DNA from: Corallium rubrum
Taxonomy: Eukaryota; Cnidaria; Anthozoa; Scleralcyonacea; Coralliidae
Length of the DNA stretch: 64,000 nucleotides
Direction of reading: 5' to 3'
Assembly (NCBI GenBank): GCA_964035015.1
Contig: OZ035997.1
Location: forward strand, 12,725,536-12,789,535
Positions 10,064 to 21,170 of the stretch are shown in pieces. The notes beneath the pieces are model-generated. The model did no database searches. It was not told the origin of the DNA and saw only the letters and a program-made list of their open reading frames with translations. A program made the position numbers and the translations under genes. Positions within the stretch are counted from its first letter, which is position 1; the number at the start of each line of letters is the position of its first letter.

Positions 10064-10807
10064 CTATTTCATGTTAGCATTAAGGCATGAAGACATTATG
10101 TAAGTGTTCTTAAAACGGTTAGTCTTCCATCTGGGAACATTAAATGATCGCGAATGTCTCAAGTTGTGCTTAGTCTCATAAGACGGCGGTAATAATTGAT
10201 GGAGTCGATGGTTCTTATCATTAACAATGGTAGTAAACAATGTATTACATATATCCTTGTGATGGTCAGCTAGAGGGACGATGTTCATACATTTTAGTGT
10301 TTCGGTATAATCGTGATTATAGCAAATGATCGACAATGCCCTCTTTTGTATACGTTCTAATTCACACATTAGATATTGTGGGATAGAAAAATGGAACACA
10401 GGGACAGCATAATCTAAAAGAGATCTAATGCAAGTAATGTAAAATAGCCCTAGGTCTTTTCGAGGGACGTTAGCTCTTTTCAGCTGCACTAAAAAATATA
10501 ACCTTTTAGAGGCTTTTTTAATAACCTCATTTACATGTAAATTCCACGATAGATTACTTGTAATCGTTAACCCTAAAAGCTTAACACTGTCTACAATCTC
10601 CAAATCCTTATCCATAACCTTAATCGGCTCTAATTCCTGCTGGTTTCTAGCAAAAGAGATTCGTAGCTCCTTACATTTGTTGGTGTTTAGTTGAACTCTG
10701 TTATCAAGAGACCATTGAACCACGTTGTCGGTGAAAAGTTGGGCACTGCTGACATCGTTTTTCCGGACGACTTCTGATATCGTCGTATCATCCACATACT
10801 TCCACAC
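10064..10807 (-). pseudogene. LINE ORF2 block 4: reverse transcriptase YVDD box and C-terminus
   Basis: Begins around 'WKYVDDTTISEVV', which carries the catalytic Asp pair. It continues through the thumb to a C-terminal region ending in 'MSSCLNANMK'. This LINE therefore keeps all catalytic residues but spreads them over four frames. Confidence 0.8.
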
Positions 10808-10817
10808 GCGGGCGTCT

Positions 10818-12047
10818 CTAATGTACTAGGTCATTTATCATTATGATAAATAACCAGGGCCCTAGTTTAGTTCCCTGTGGAACTCCTGATGGAACTGAGC
10901 CCCATTCGGACAGACAACCCTCTGCAAGTTTGATTCTTTGGAGCCGATTGCTGAGAAAGTCAATTATCCAGTTGGTAATGCTAATTGGTACATCTAACGT
11001 GCGTAATTTATGAACAAGAATGTTATGGTCTATCAGGTCAAAAGCTTTACGATAGTCGAAAAAGAGAGCTCTTACCGTAGAACCGTTGCCGTCAGTTCCC
11101 TTGGTCCATTCGTGGATCATACTCAGCAGGGCAAGCGTGGTAGATGACTTGGGAACCGTTCCGTATTGGTTGGGGTCGATGATTTTCATAGCGGCAGGCT
11201 TAACATAGTCACAAACAACAATGTCCTCAGCGACTTTTGAGATGCACGGCGTTAATGAAATAGGCTTCAGATCTTTCTTCAAACACTGCACGGGTTTTTT
11301 TTTTGGCAGTGGAGTTACATCAGCACATTTCCATATACTGGGCAGGCGTTGTTCGCTGAATGACGCGTTCAGAATAGTTTTCACGGGGTAAGCAAGCCAC
11401 TCAGCATACTCCCTCAGCAACCAATTTGGTATCTCATCCGGTCCGGAAGCCTTTGCGGGGTTGAGTTTCGACAACAACTTAAGGACTCTCTCTTCAGATA
11501 CCTCTAGTAACTCTGGGTTGTCCTCTTCCAATTGTAGGGGAGTTATTGAAGAAGGCAATCGATATTCTTCTAGAGGACCCAAGAACGCCTTATTGATTAC
11601 ATTCGCTATTTCTTGGTCAGGCAAATCCTTGATCTCTTCAACATTTATCTGACTAAGTAAGTTACCAGAGCGAGACTGCATTCCACTAATACGCTTGACC
11701 TCTCTCCACCAAGCCTTAGGATTTTCGCCTTTCATTTGTTGTACTCTCAGTTTATAGTAATTAGCTTTGCAGGTTTTCCTTTCGCGATTGACTGCGTTCC
11801 TATAGAACCTAAAAAGAACAGAGTCAGCTCCATTTTTTGAAAAGGCCTCCTGTCTTTTTAGGATTAATGACTTTAACTTCTGAGACATCCAAATGGGGTC
11901 GGCTGGAATCACACGAATTTTTCTCACAGGCATAAGAAAATCAAGCCCAATATGGATCACATCCTGGAAGACTTTCGAAGAATCTTCGCAGCTTTCCAAA
12001 GAATTAAGTAGCAGAGGCCAATCCATCGAACTTAAAAATCTCCCCAT
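10818..12047 (-). pseudogene. LINE ORF2 block 3: reverse transcriptase fingers and palm
   Basis: 409 codons covering the linker and reverse transcriptase: 'KASGPDEIPNWLL', 'LKPISLTPCISKVAED', 'FDYRKAFDLIDH' (first catalytic Asp) and 'SGVPQGTKLGPWLF'. It ends at a stop caused by one extra base near 10830, just before the YVDD box. Confidence 0.8.
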
Positions 12048-12472
12048 TGCTCTTTTGCAACTAGCTCTTGAATCACGCTTACTGATGACGTTCCTAGTAT
12101 TCGAGTTACTGGCTCTTGCTTTAGGTAAACCATGACCGTATTGTGATCAGACAACCCAAAAGGTGGGAGTATCTGCGGAGTATTGTAATAGTCGTGCATG
12201 TTGGTCAACACGAAATCAAGTATGACGTCATTGCGAGTCGGCGACTTGACCACTTGTTTCAAACGGAAATGTTTTTTTATCCGTTTGACGTCTAGGCGAT
12301 TAAAATCACCAGCCACGATGATACCACAATTCGGGAACTTCGACTCCGCTAGGGCAAGTGATTGAAATAAGTGATCGCGAATGAGATTTTCATCCGCCCC
12401 AGGAGGATGGTACACTGCAGCTACAATTAGACATGAAAACCCTCTCGGCAGGCGATCAGGTCTTAGACACAC
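12032..12472 (-). pseudogene. LINE ORF2 block 2: endonuclease catalytic part
   Basis: Continues the endonuclease: 'AAVYHPPG', then 'IIVAGDFN' (catalytic Asp and Asn), and 'GLSDHNTV' (the terminal Asp-His pair). The frame is lost at about 12040, where block 3 starts with a 16-base overlap. Confidence 0.75.
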
Positions 12473-13023
12473 ACGCCCCCGTGATTGTTGGCAATTCTAT
12501 CCCTGCGTATGATAGTGAAACCAGGAATACTAACAACACTTTCTGAAATCGATTCTTTTAACCAGGTTTCGGTAATAAAGGCTAGACAGATCTTGTTACG
12601 AAGGATAAACTCTTGAACTTCATCCAATTTTGGTACGAGAGACATAACATTTGCGAGCATCAGCTTTGGGACATAATAGTTTCTTTGTGTTAATTGTGTA
12701 TAGGTGACAGGTTGAATATTTAATGGTTCGGCTTCAGGAGATAGCGATATATTAATGAGATTGCTTTGGATTCTTTGGCGAGGTAATGGATACTTCAGAG
12801 TTTTTAAATATGTTCTGAAAACTACAGTAATCCTCCTCCTGTCTTCCAGATGGTTTCGGTTCTTTCCCCCTCGTAGACCTCTCCTAGGCGCTAACAGATC
12901 CACGGATTTAAGTCGAGCCCAGACAACGCTTGATATTTGTGGAGTTGGTGATGCATTACATGACTTAAGCCAAACTTTCCAGTTATTTCGAATAGTAAAA
13001 AGTAAATTTCGGGAATAAGACAT
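12463..13023 (-). pseudogene. LINE ORF2 block 1: N-terminus and start of endonuclease
   Basis: 186 codons. A basic N-terminal region is followed by the start of an EEP endonuclease ('LANVMSLVPKLDEVQEF', 'AFITETWL', 'NNHGGVCV'). Compared with the LINE at 30173, the ~30 residues that should follow HGGVC are missing, and the frame changes at 12463-12472. Confidence 0.75.
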
Positions 13024-13144
13024 CCCAGCAATGATCGTAGGTCTTTATCCGTACAATAAGGACAAATTACATAAGATAAATCCACAAAACTGGATAAAAA
13101 ACGATTAAAAACAGGAGCTGTAAAAAAAGCAGCCACAGGGCGCT

Positions 13145-13449
13145 ATACATCAATATTTTTTTTTGAAGGTCTCGAAACTGTACTTGAAGGTCGAAACTGT
13201 ACTTGAAACATACTTGAAGGTCTCGAAACTGTAAAGTCGCCTTTCACAAACTCTGCAGACCAAACGTGGAAGTGAGTCGACACTGGGAATTGAAGCACAG
13301 TATATATATCTTCCGCGGCCGATAAGATCTTGTTCTTTATTTTGAATACATTTTTTTGAGTGTTGCACATCACAAACAGAACGACACAGGCGACAGCAAT
13401 TTGTGTTTATATTTTGAGTTGCGTAGATTTTTCTTGGTACAGCTTTACT
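13145..13449 (-). pseudogene. zinc-domain ORF split from its start codon by a MITE
   Basis: The frame holds a paired-cysteine domain: 'CCRLCRSVC' near the front and 'LVCRVCERRL' about 45 residues later, similar in layout to the zinc-associated N-terminal domains of some cnidarian nuclear or transposon-derived proteins. The ORF then degenerates into a short tandem ('STFKYSFETFKK'). The natural ATG is at 13985-13987 on the other side of the 521-bp MITE. Removing one target copy and the MITE gives a continuous frame of ATG plus three codons leading into this ORF. Function unknown. Confidence 0.5.
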
Positions 13450-13970
13450 CAACCTCGTCCCCAGGGCATTTTGCCTCCACGTTGGGAGGTCGGCGAAAAT
13501 GGCCCTGGCATCGGCTGGTCACGTGACACCCAGAATTATGGGGTGTTTTGGCAAGAAAATTTATGCGGTCTTTGTGTTTCGTTTTTGTATAATACGTATA
13601 CATGAATAATAAATAAGAAATATTTAACGCTCTGCCGAATCACTCATGTGAACCTTTATCATAAATGCAACTGGCTAGCATTATTCATCATGATACTCCC
13701 CACGATTATCCAGGATACATTTAAATGTCGGGAAGAAACATATATCTAATGTTGTTCTTGACTTTAACCAAAGCTATCGTTACAATTCTTTGGATGAACT
13801 TCGCAGAGTGGATTTATTGCAATTCATATTTTGATGAATAAATTACACTGTATCTGAATTAATCAAGTTTCTAAACCGGCCAATCCGATTATAGAATCGA
13901 CCAGCCGATGCTAGGGCCATTTTCGCCGACCTCCCAACGTGGAGGCAAAATGCCCTGGGGACGAGGTTGT
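13450..13970. mobile_element. MITE with 8-bp target duplication (hAT-like)
   Basis: Terminal inverted repeats of about 65 bp start CAACCTCGTCCCCAGGG and end with its complement. The flanks are GCTTTACT at 13442-13449 and 13971-13978, an 8-bp duplication as expected for hAT-class transposition. The interior has no coding capacity. Related ends (CCTGGGTACGAGG) occur alone at 14208, 34926, 42818 and 44005. Confidence 0.8.
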
Positions 13971-14602
13971 GCTTTACTTAATGACATTGCTCAAGACTGA
14001 TATTATGTTTTTACATTCAATGGGAAATATCGCGAGTGATAATATTTATAATAAAGGTAGAAAAATCATGACGCTGACGCCAGCCGACCCCGAACACAAT
14101 ATTACTTTGCCTCCCCTCTCAGAAAAAAATAATTGTTACCACCCAGAATCTGGGTGGTGGCGTCAGCAGCTCCTACCAGGGTCTTTCTCCCGCTAGAGTG
14201 AAAAACCCTGGGTACGAGGTTGGATGAAACCACGGCTGACAATCCGCGGACTGTTCTTCTACTTAACATACATCTAAATTACTAAATTAGAAGTTGTCCT
14301 CGTGTAAACGGGCCTTTTCTCTTTAAGTCTTTTCTTTCCTTAGGCCCCACTTAGAGTGACAAATGCACGGCATGACTGGCAATTAAGTCGTTCGGGTTGC
14401 GGTGTAAAATATGTCATTTACAAACACTTAATGCATGTCTCGTTATGTTTGCATTGCATGTGATCAAAAGCTTTTCAAGAGAGCTTTCGGCTAAGCCATA
14501 CTGAACAATTAATTAGTTTGACTAGAAACTCAAACGAGAAAAAACTTGGTATTTTCCTGCAAGTGCCACGGAAGCCAATTAGAGAGAAACTCTTGTTTTT
14601 GC

Positions 14603-15461
14603 ATGGCGAGTTCTACTGATAAGCTCGCCCCGTTTAAAACCGATGCCGCCAAAAACAACCGCTCGCCGCTCAACGACCCGTTCTTCGCTGAGTCTCTTAT
14701 AATACAATCTAAATCCATCGTTGGTCGAATGTACTCAGCGAATGAATACGTGAGGTTTAAATACGAAAACGAACTGAATCAACTCGTAAAGGAGTATCGT
14801 GTATGGCTGACCGAAATAAAGCGCGAGGAGCGAGAAGTTGCCGGAAAGTTGGACATCCTGCGCCGGGAACAACGAGAAATGAGCAAAGAGAGACACGACT
14901 TCGCGGCCATTCAACTTGTGGCGAAAAGTAACCGGGAGTTCATCGAGCACTACAGACGCCGTCGAACTAAAGCTAACACGAGCAAGCGTTCGTTATTAAA
15001 TAACCCCTTGAAACTCGCCAGTAGCTTGAATCACACGCCAAAACTTGGGTGGCACGAGCGACCCCAGTACAAAGGGAAAAGGAAAGTTAGAAAATGTCAT
15101 TCGGCTTCCGAAAATCGTCGAAGAAATGGACGAGGTTAAACTTGAGGTTACAAAAACTACGACAAAGACGACTTTACTGCCTTTTCTCGCATCACAGAAG
15201 GAAAACCGCCCAAACACAAGTGTTACGTCAACAAAGGCGAAGGTTTCTGATAAATTTTTGGAAACTAAAAAGGCAACAGGCGTGAGCTTGGAGCAAGGTG
15301 GACTTAGCGATACGGAAGAGATTGATTTGCTGTCGAAAACCAAGGCTCTTACCGCCAAGGCCCCACGAGTGCTATCGGCTCCAAAATCACGAAGGGAAAG
15401 ACGAATTGCATTCGAGATACCGCCCGCCCGACCATCGTCAGCTTGTCAAAGTGCTTCTTAA
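14603..15461 (+). pseudogene. coiled-coil protein of unknown function, one frameshift
   Basis: Starts at ATG 14603 (MASSTDKLAPFKTD). The N-terminal half is rich in charged heptad-like sequence (about 'ENELNQLVKEYRVWLTEIKR' to 'EFIEHYRRRRTK'), suggesting a long coiled coil. At about 15044-15047 a GGGTGG where GGTGG would keep the frame shifts translation. The first frame then stops at 15139. The other frame continues from 'GGTSDPSTKGKGKLENV' to a Ser/Pro-rich basic end at 15461. Together this is about 286 codons. I do not recognise the family. The single extra G could be a real lesion, an allele or a sequencing error. No intron signals are obvious. Confidence 0.5.
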
Positions 15462-15980
15462 AGTGACTCCGCAGGTGCTGACTTGAAAATACGAATTATA
15501 ATTTCAAGTATAGCAATTACCCAATCATTATATGTTATTCTTCTCGTTAATTTTTATTGGAGAATTTGTATTGGAAAAATTAAAATGATACGCAGCCAGA
15601 TATTCGTGAATATAATTTTGAAAATCATTTGTGTCGTGAATTCATTTGTTCTTTGCTTTAAATTTTGTAATTTTTTTTTTTAAATCACAAAGTCCCCCTA
15701 AAACGAATACTTTTTGGAAAATCTAAATAATGCTGAACAATTTGCCCATCGCGCTTTCAGTTTCCTTGGTAACGTTTCGGGTTTGTAAGTACATGTCGGG
15801 GAATGTAATTTTCATTGATTTGTAAATTTAATTATTTATCGCTACCGGCTCCAGTTTAATTTCGTACTGATTTCTGAACATTTTTAAGCTTAATGTTTGA
15901 AATAATTATTGTGGGACAGCAAACGCAGGTGGAGAATGTTATTATAGGTGTTACTCCGAGTGAGTAGAGAAAAACTATGT
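15462..15980. other. intergenic, AT-rich, nothing recognised
   Basis: No ORF of note. AT-rich sequence with poly-T stretches. Confidence 0.4.
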
Positions 15981-15982
15981 TC

Positions 15983-16060
15983 GACCGCGGCTGGGATTTG
16001 AACCAGCGACCTTCCGTTCACTAGTCCATTAACGCTCTATCAACTGAGCTACAGCCTGAC
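15983..16060 (-). repeat. tRNA-derived sequence (SINE or tRNA pseudogene)
   Basis: On the minus strand it contains an A box (TAGCTCAGTTGATAGAGC) and a B box (GGTTCAAATCC) at tRNA spacing, with a good T-arm. The acceptor strands do not pair and the anticodon stem is weak, so a functional tRNA is unlikely. More likely a tRNA-derived SINE head. Confidence 0.6.
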
Positions 16061-16445
16061 GACATAACAACGATGAACAACAATGTTACAACAATGGTGA
16101 ACATGGTTGATGTATCAACACGTTCTTCGGTTGTTACAACATGCGTGAACAACGGTTTGGTGGAAAACGCGGGGTGCGGGGTGCGGGGTGCCGGGGTGCG
16201 GGGTGCGGGGTGCGGACTTTGTAAAATTTGTAAAATGTTGTTTTTCTTTCAGTTAATAAGTTAATAAGTCATATAACCGGAATGAGCAGAAATTGCAATA
16301 TTTGAAATTGCTACCAAAGAGTAAAATGAAATCATCAGACAGAAAATACCAAAATATAAAAAAAGCAAGTTAAATTTAAACCCAGGATTAGTACTGAATC
16401 GGGTTTTGAACAACTCAGCCCTGGCATCTAACTGAAATAGGGGCG
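16060..16445 (+). repeat. dispersed repeat with GGGGTGC minisatellite (copy 1)
   Basis: Nearly identical in reverse orientation to about 23387-23950. It contains a short GGGGTGC/GGGTGCC array (16171-16220), then a long unique tail ending 'AACAACTCAGCCCTGGCATC'. No coding capacity. Confidence 0.8.
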
Positions 16446-17480
16446 TCTGTGATACATAAATTGCATTACATAAACAGACTCTCCTTAATTCCGTGCTCGA
16501 TTAACAGGTAAGCGCGTAAGCCGCCAAGAAAAGTTGGAAACATAGCGCAATAGCTGACAATACCGAAAGAGAACTTATATAAGGCTTTACGTTATTATGC
16601 AGTCGGGAAGTTGTTAGATAATCACTTATTACTAATAATTACTTATATTTCCTCAAGGCTCAATAAATGTAATAATATTATTATGCAATACTGATTGTCA
16701 CAATTTCGATTGTGATTGGCCAAAAACCTACGGACAATTCTTTATGTCTTGCCATCTATGTCCGAGCCCTCGACTATAAACAACATGGCGGCAGAAAAAA
16801 TGAACCAGAAGTGAAACAAGGTTTCTACCAGAAGGTTCGTCAAAGGAATTTGAAAAGGAAGATTTACTACATTCTCTGTTTTATTTTCTTATCGAGAAGT
16901 TGTTAATGCATCACCAAACAGTGCATGTTGTTCTCATATGAACGCTTCCGTCGGAAATTGGGAGACATTTTGCATTCCTTAACACTTTTTATGATGCCAG
17001 ATAAGGGACACAAACTTTAGCTGTTTACGGAATTAGGGATTAGAGATTAGAAAAGTGTAAAAATATCTATCTTTTTTGGTTGGGTGTTGTATATGTTAAC
17101 GTGAACGAAGGGAATGATAGTCTGCGACATTCAAGAAATCGTTACAAACTTATTTGTGACTTGTGGAGAACGACAGTTTGCGAAGGCAACATTCTCAACA
17201 GCTTCATCCGTTTTGCCGCGATGCTTTTTCAAAGGAATGCCGGAGCCATTCCGCTAGGCGAGATAAAACTCAGTTATGTGAACGCAAACCAGAAATCATC
17301 TTGCCTAGCGAGACAGCCCGTTTACCATGAAAGTTCCTTGATAGTTTCTTTGATCAAAATAGCGCATTACTTTGACCAAAGAAATTTTAATTGTGTAAAC
17401 CAGCATAAGGCCGACAAATTCCGTTCGCAGACTCGTATAATTCTAATAAATTTCATTACAAACAAAAAAATTACTCAATG
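16446..17480. other. intergenic, no gene recognised
   Basis: No recognisable protein on either strand. The ORF at 17080-17514 has no family signature and runs into the antisense of the kinase fragment, so I do not call it. Confidence 0.4.
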
Positions 17481-17486
17481 TCATAC

Positions 17487-17567
17487 CGTATGCCCACATG
17501 TCAATGCGCTTTAAATCTCCCGCACGAACTTCTCTCATCGTGTAGATTTCTGGGGCCATGAAGGACG
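17487..17567 (-). pseudogene. kinase-like gene, part after the transposon insertion
   Basis: Minus strand. Reads through the activation-loop end 'FMAPEIYT' (APE motif) and 'DMWAYG' (subdomain IX Asp), then a plausible splice donor GTATGA at 17481-17486. It continues exactly from the fragment at 21231-21922 when the 3,653-bp transposon and one copy of the 5-bp duplication are removed. No later exon was identified to the left. Confidence 0.7.
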
Positions 17568-17629
17568 GAGTGTATGGAAAGCCATAGCTGTCTTAAGTGG
17601 TCAAACTTCATTTCATTCGGTGCTTTTGC

Positions 17630-18128
17630 CATTACACGCGGTGCTTTCAACATTATACGCGGTGCTTCGAACATTATACGCGGTGCTTCGAACATTATAC
17701 GCGGTGCTTCGAACATTATACGCAGTGCTTCGAACATTACACGCGGTGCTTCGAACATTATACGCGGTGCTTCGAACATTATACGCGGTGCTTCGAACAT
17801 TATACGCGGTGCTTCGAACATTATACGCGGTGCCTTCAACATTATACGCGGTGCTTCGAACATTATACGCGGTGCTTCCCACATTATACGCGGTGCCTTC
17901 AACATTATACGCGGTACTTCGAACATTATACGCGGTGCTTCGAACATTATACGCGGTGCTTTCAACATTATACGCGGTGCTTTCAACATTATACGCGGTG
18001 CCTTCAACATTATACGCGGTGCTTCGAACATTATACGCGGTGCTTCGAACATTATACGCGGTTCTTTCAACATTATACGCGGTGCTTCGAACATTATACG
18101 CGGTGCTTCGAACATTATACGCGGTGCT
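17630..18128. repeat. 21-bp minisatellite, left arm (about 24 copies)
   Basis: Unit 'CATTATACGCGGTGCTTCGAA' with variants TTTCAA, CTTCAA and TTCGAA. The period of 21 contains no stop in several frames and so creates long false ORFs on both strands. Confidence 0.95.
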
Positions 18129-18324
18129 TGCAATTGTAGCATCATTATATTCGGTGAGCCAGTATTTGTGGTCAGCGTTTTGTAAGAGCTACCGGATGTA
18201 CTTCATGTTTTCAAATACATATCAAGGTGTGATGACGTTCATTTCCTACCTCGAAATTTGCAAGTTTAGCGTTCAGCGAATCGTTTAGCGTTTTCTGGGC
18301 TTTAGGCAGTGTTTCCTTTTTAAA

Positions 18325-18735
18325 ATGGAGCAAATACTGCAATCGATAGACATGGGAACTTTGCTTGGCCGTTTCCAAGCTCAAAGAATGGAACCGGCGA
18401 CCGTTGTAGCGGCATCAGATCAAGAATTGGTTCGTCTCGGTGTGGGCACAATCGGAGAGCGTATTCGCCTACGTGATGCTTGTAAGAAGAAATTGGAGGA
18501 AAATACTCCTTCTACAAGCCAAACTGCTGCTGTTCGTCAAGAGCGTCTTTTCATTTTTAACCCACGAAGGCATAACAGCCGCAATCAAGCACGTGCGTCA
18601 GCGAGAAGCTCGAGTAACGCGAGTAAGCGGTCGGCAAAGGGCCATCCGTGGACGCCGGTTTGGTCCTTGGACATGGTAGACTCTTCTCTGCAACCTCCCT
18701 CTTCTTCTTTGGGCAATGCCTTCATCATCAACCTA
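18325..18735 (+). CDS. SAM-domain protein of the foldback transposon (truncated)
   Basis: Starts at ATG 18325. Residues 1-57 look like a SAM domain: 'MGTLLGRFQAQRME', then 'SDQELVRLGVGTIGERIRL' and 'DACKKKLEE', the typical end of the last helix. A linker follows, then 'ERLFIFNPRRH', basic Ser-rich sequence and 'GHPWTPVWSLDMV'. I recognise SAM plus a WTP-type tail from cnidarian transposon-linked proteins, though no function is known to me. After about 18735 the sequence is the antisense of the HTH fragment, so the ORF end at 18765 is probably a deletion junction. A second, frameshifted copy of the SAM start lies at 20094-19850 on the minus strand. Confidence 0.6.
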
Positions 18736-19240
18736 TGCAGGCTCTCACGCAACCGCCAACGTTGAACTTTTATGTTTTTGCTAAACAGGATCTGCTTCAC
18801 CAGTCCCTCGCCGCAGTGAGGAAACTCTTGAGTCATGTGATCAATTTTGCGATCTAAATCCTCGTCAGAAATCACAGAAAATTCCATCTTGCTTAGGCCA
18901 TATTCCCTCATCCTTCGATATATTGTGCTCTGCGAAACTGAGAGAATTTTCGAGATTTCATCAATTGTAAAGTCTTGATCAATATAGCATTCTAGAACAC
19001 ACTTTGGATTATCAAATTGAGGAGCCCCACACTCATTCCGCGTGGTTCTGTGTCCGATCCACATTTCGTACACTCCAGTCGTAATGCCATAATATCACTA
19101 CGATTTTGTACGCCTAATTCTTTAAACTCATTTAGAGAAAGCTTTCCACTAATTCTGGAGTTATTTTTTCCGTATCAAATCTTTCTATAAAATGATCTAG
19201 CTTTAGCTTTTGTAAAACGAACGCCCGATTTCGGACGCCA
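18736..19240 (-). pseudogene. SAM-like / HTH integrase-associated protein fragment (frameshifted)
   Basis: The open ORF runs from 19073, reading 'FTIDEISKILSVSQSTIYRRM' (helix-turn-helix), then 'FSVISDEDLDRKIDHM' and 'IKVQRWRLRESLHR', the conserved approach to an IS3-like integrase core. Upstream, in another frame, 'LNEFKELGVQNRSDIMAL' and 'CTKCG' suggest a SAM-like domain and a zinc pair, so at least one frameshift and one stop separate the parts. After 'ESLHR' the frame enters the SAM gene antisense, so the catalytic core has been deleted. Confidence 0.6.
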
Positions 19241-19584
19241 TTTTGTTAACGAACTGGGGCAAAAGGTCGGCACTTAATAACATAGGGTGAGGCTACCCTA
19301 TCGTTCGTGTGTCCCTCCCCTCGGAAAGGTCTTCGGAAAATTCTTTGGAAATAATCAAAATGGCCGAATTCAAACCATGAGTGAAAGAAAGGCTAATGAA
19401 ATCAGTTAATCAGTCTGTGATCGGAATGCATCCCGGTGTTTTCAGCACAGAATATTTAATGTTGACTTTTGGACAGTCGGTTCTTGGATTTTATATAGAA
19501 AGACTTGCTTGTAAGTATATTTAAAAGTAAAATTGGTGGATTAGAATACCCGTCAGGGGGAAGTATCCTGCAGTCTCTGAGTGT

Positions 19585-19833
19585 TATATTATATATTACA
19601 TATTACATATTACATACTACATACCACATACCACATATCACATACCACATACTACATACTACATACTACATACTACATACTACATATTACATATTATATA
19701 TTATATATTATATATTATATATTATATATTATACATATTATTACATATTATTACATATTATTACATATTATTACATATTATTACATATTATTACATATTA
19801 TTACATATTATTACATATTATTACATATTAATA
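19585..19833. repeat. microsatellite, (ATATTAC)n / (TATTACA)n / (TACTACA)n
   Basis: About 250 bp of ATATTAC-like repeats at the inner edge of the right arm, exactly where the inverted identity between the two arms ends. Confidence 0.9.
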
Positions 19834-19837
19834 ATAT

Positions 19838-20094
19838 GGCTGTTATGCCTTCGCGGGTTAAAAATGGAAAGACGCTCTTGACGAACAGCAGCGGTTTGGC
19901 TTGTAGAAGGAGTATTTTCCTCCAATTTCTTCTTACAAGCATATACGTAGGCGAATACGCTCTCCGATTGTGCCCACACTGGGACGAACCAATTCTTGAT
20001 CTGATGCCGCTACAACGGTCGCCGGTTCCATTCTTTGAGCTTGGAAACGGCCAAGCAAAGTTCCCATGTCTATCGATTGCAGTATTTGCTCCAT
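19838..20094 (-). pseudogene. SAM-domain gene start, right-arm copy (frameshifted)
   Basis: Inverted copy of 18325-18582, with ATG at 20094. One extra base after 'CGCCTACGT' breaks the SAM frame, and an early change alters the next segment. The copy ends at the microsatellite. Confidence 0.7.
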
Positions 20095-20281
20095 TTTAAA
20101 AAGAAAACACTGCCTAAAGCCCAGAAAACGCTAAACGATTCGCTGAACGCTAAACTTGCAAATTTCGAGGTAGGAAATGACACGTCATCACACCTTGATA
20201 TGTATTTGAAAACATGAAGTACATCCGGTAGCTCTTACAAAACGCTGACCACAAATACTGGCTCACCGAATATAATGATGC

Positions 20282-21170
20282 TACAATTTCAAGCACCGCG
20301 TATAATGTTCGAAGCACCGCGTACAATGTTCGAAGCACCGCGTATAATGTTGAAAGAACCGCGTATAATGTTCGAAGCACCGCGTATAATGTTGAAAGCA
20401 CCGCGTATAATGTTCGAAGCACCGCGTATAATGTTGAAAGCACCGCGTATAATGTTCGAAGCACCGCGTATAATGTTGAAAGAACCGCGTATAATGTTCG
20501 AAGCACCGCGTATAATGTTCGAAGCACCGCGTATAATGTTGAAAGAACCGCGTATAATGTTCGAAGCACCGCGTATTATGTTGAAAGCACCGCGTATAAT
20601 GTTGAAAGAACCGCGTATAATGTTCGAAGCACCGCGTATTATGTTGAAAGCACCGCGTATAATGTTCGAAGCACCGCGTATAATGTTGAAAGCACCGCGT
20701 ATAATGTTCGAAGCACCGCGTATAATGTTGAAAGAACCGCGTATAATGTTGGAAGCACCGCGTATAATGTTCGAAGCACCGCGTATAATGTTGAAAGAAC
20801 CGCGTATAATGTTGGAAGCACCGCGTATAATGTTCGAAGCACCGCGTATAATGTTGAAAGAACCGCGTATAATGTTCGAAGCACCGCGTATAATGTTCGA
20901 AGCACCGCGTATAATGTTGAAAGAACCGCGTATAATGTTCGAAGCACCGCGTATAATGTTCGAAGCACCGCGTATAATGTTCGAAGCACCGCGTATAATG
21001 TTGAAAGCACCGCGTATAATGTTGAAAGCACCGCGTATAATGTTCGAAGCACCGCGTATAATGTTCGAAGCACCGCGTATAATGTTCGAAGCACCGCGTA
21101 TAATGTTCGAAGCACCGCGTATAATGTTGAAAGCACCGCGTATAATGTTGAAAGCACCGCGTATAATGAC
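20282..21170. repeat. 21-bp minisatellite, right arm (about 42 copies)
   Basis: Same unit as 17630-18128 in reverse orientation but almost twice as long. A higher-order pattern of TTGAAAGAACC and TTCGAAGCACC units is visible, which points to recent block amplification. Confidence 0.95.

Larger units (their letters stand above)
9840..13136 (-). mobile_element. decayed EEP-type non-LTR retrotransposon (LINE)
   Basis: Minus-strand LINE: apurinic-like endonuclease and reverse transcriptase in four frame-disrupted blocks, then a short 3' UTR and a GATA/GATGATA-type microsatellite tail at about 9841-9870. The blocks match the intact LINE ORF at 29732-32857 in order and motif, but the two are clearly different families. 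The 5' end is uncertain. It stops near the zinc-domain ORF at about 13140. Confidence 0.85.

Noticed and set aside
15983..16060. Functional tRNA gene
   Set aside because: A and B boxes are present, but the acceptor strands do not pair and the anticodon arm is defective.
17080..17514. 144-codon ORF on the plus strand
   Set aside because: No domain signature and its 3' part is antisense to the kinase fragment. Probably chance.
17574..18288. Long ORFs reading 'ASNIIRG', 'CFEHYTR' or 'LYAVLRT' repeats on both strands (also 20275-21339)
   Set aside because: They are translations of the 21-bp minisatellite, which has no stop in several frames. The same array is open in opposite strands, which real genes would not be.
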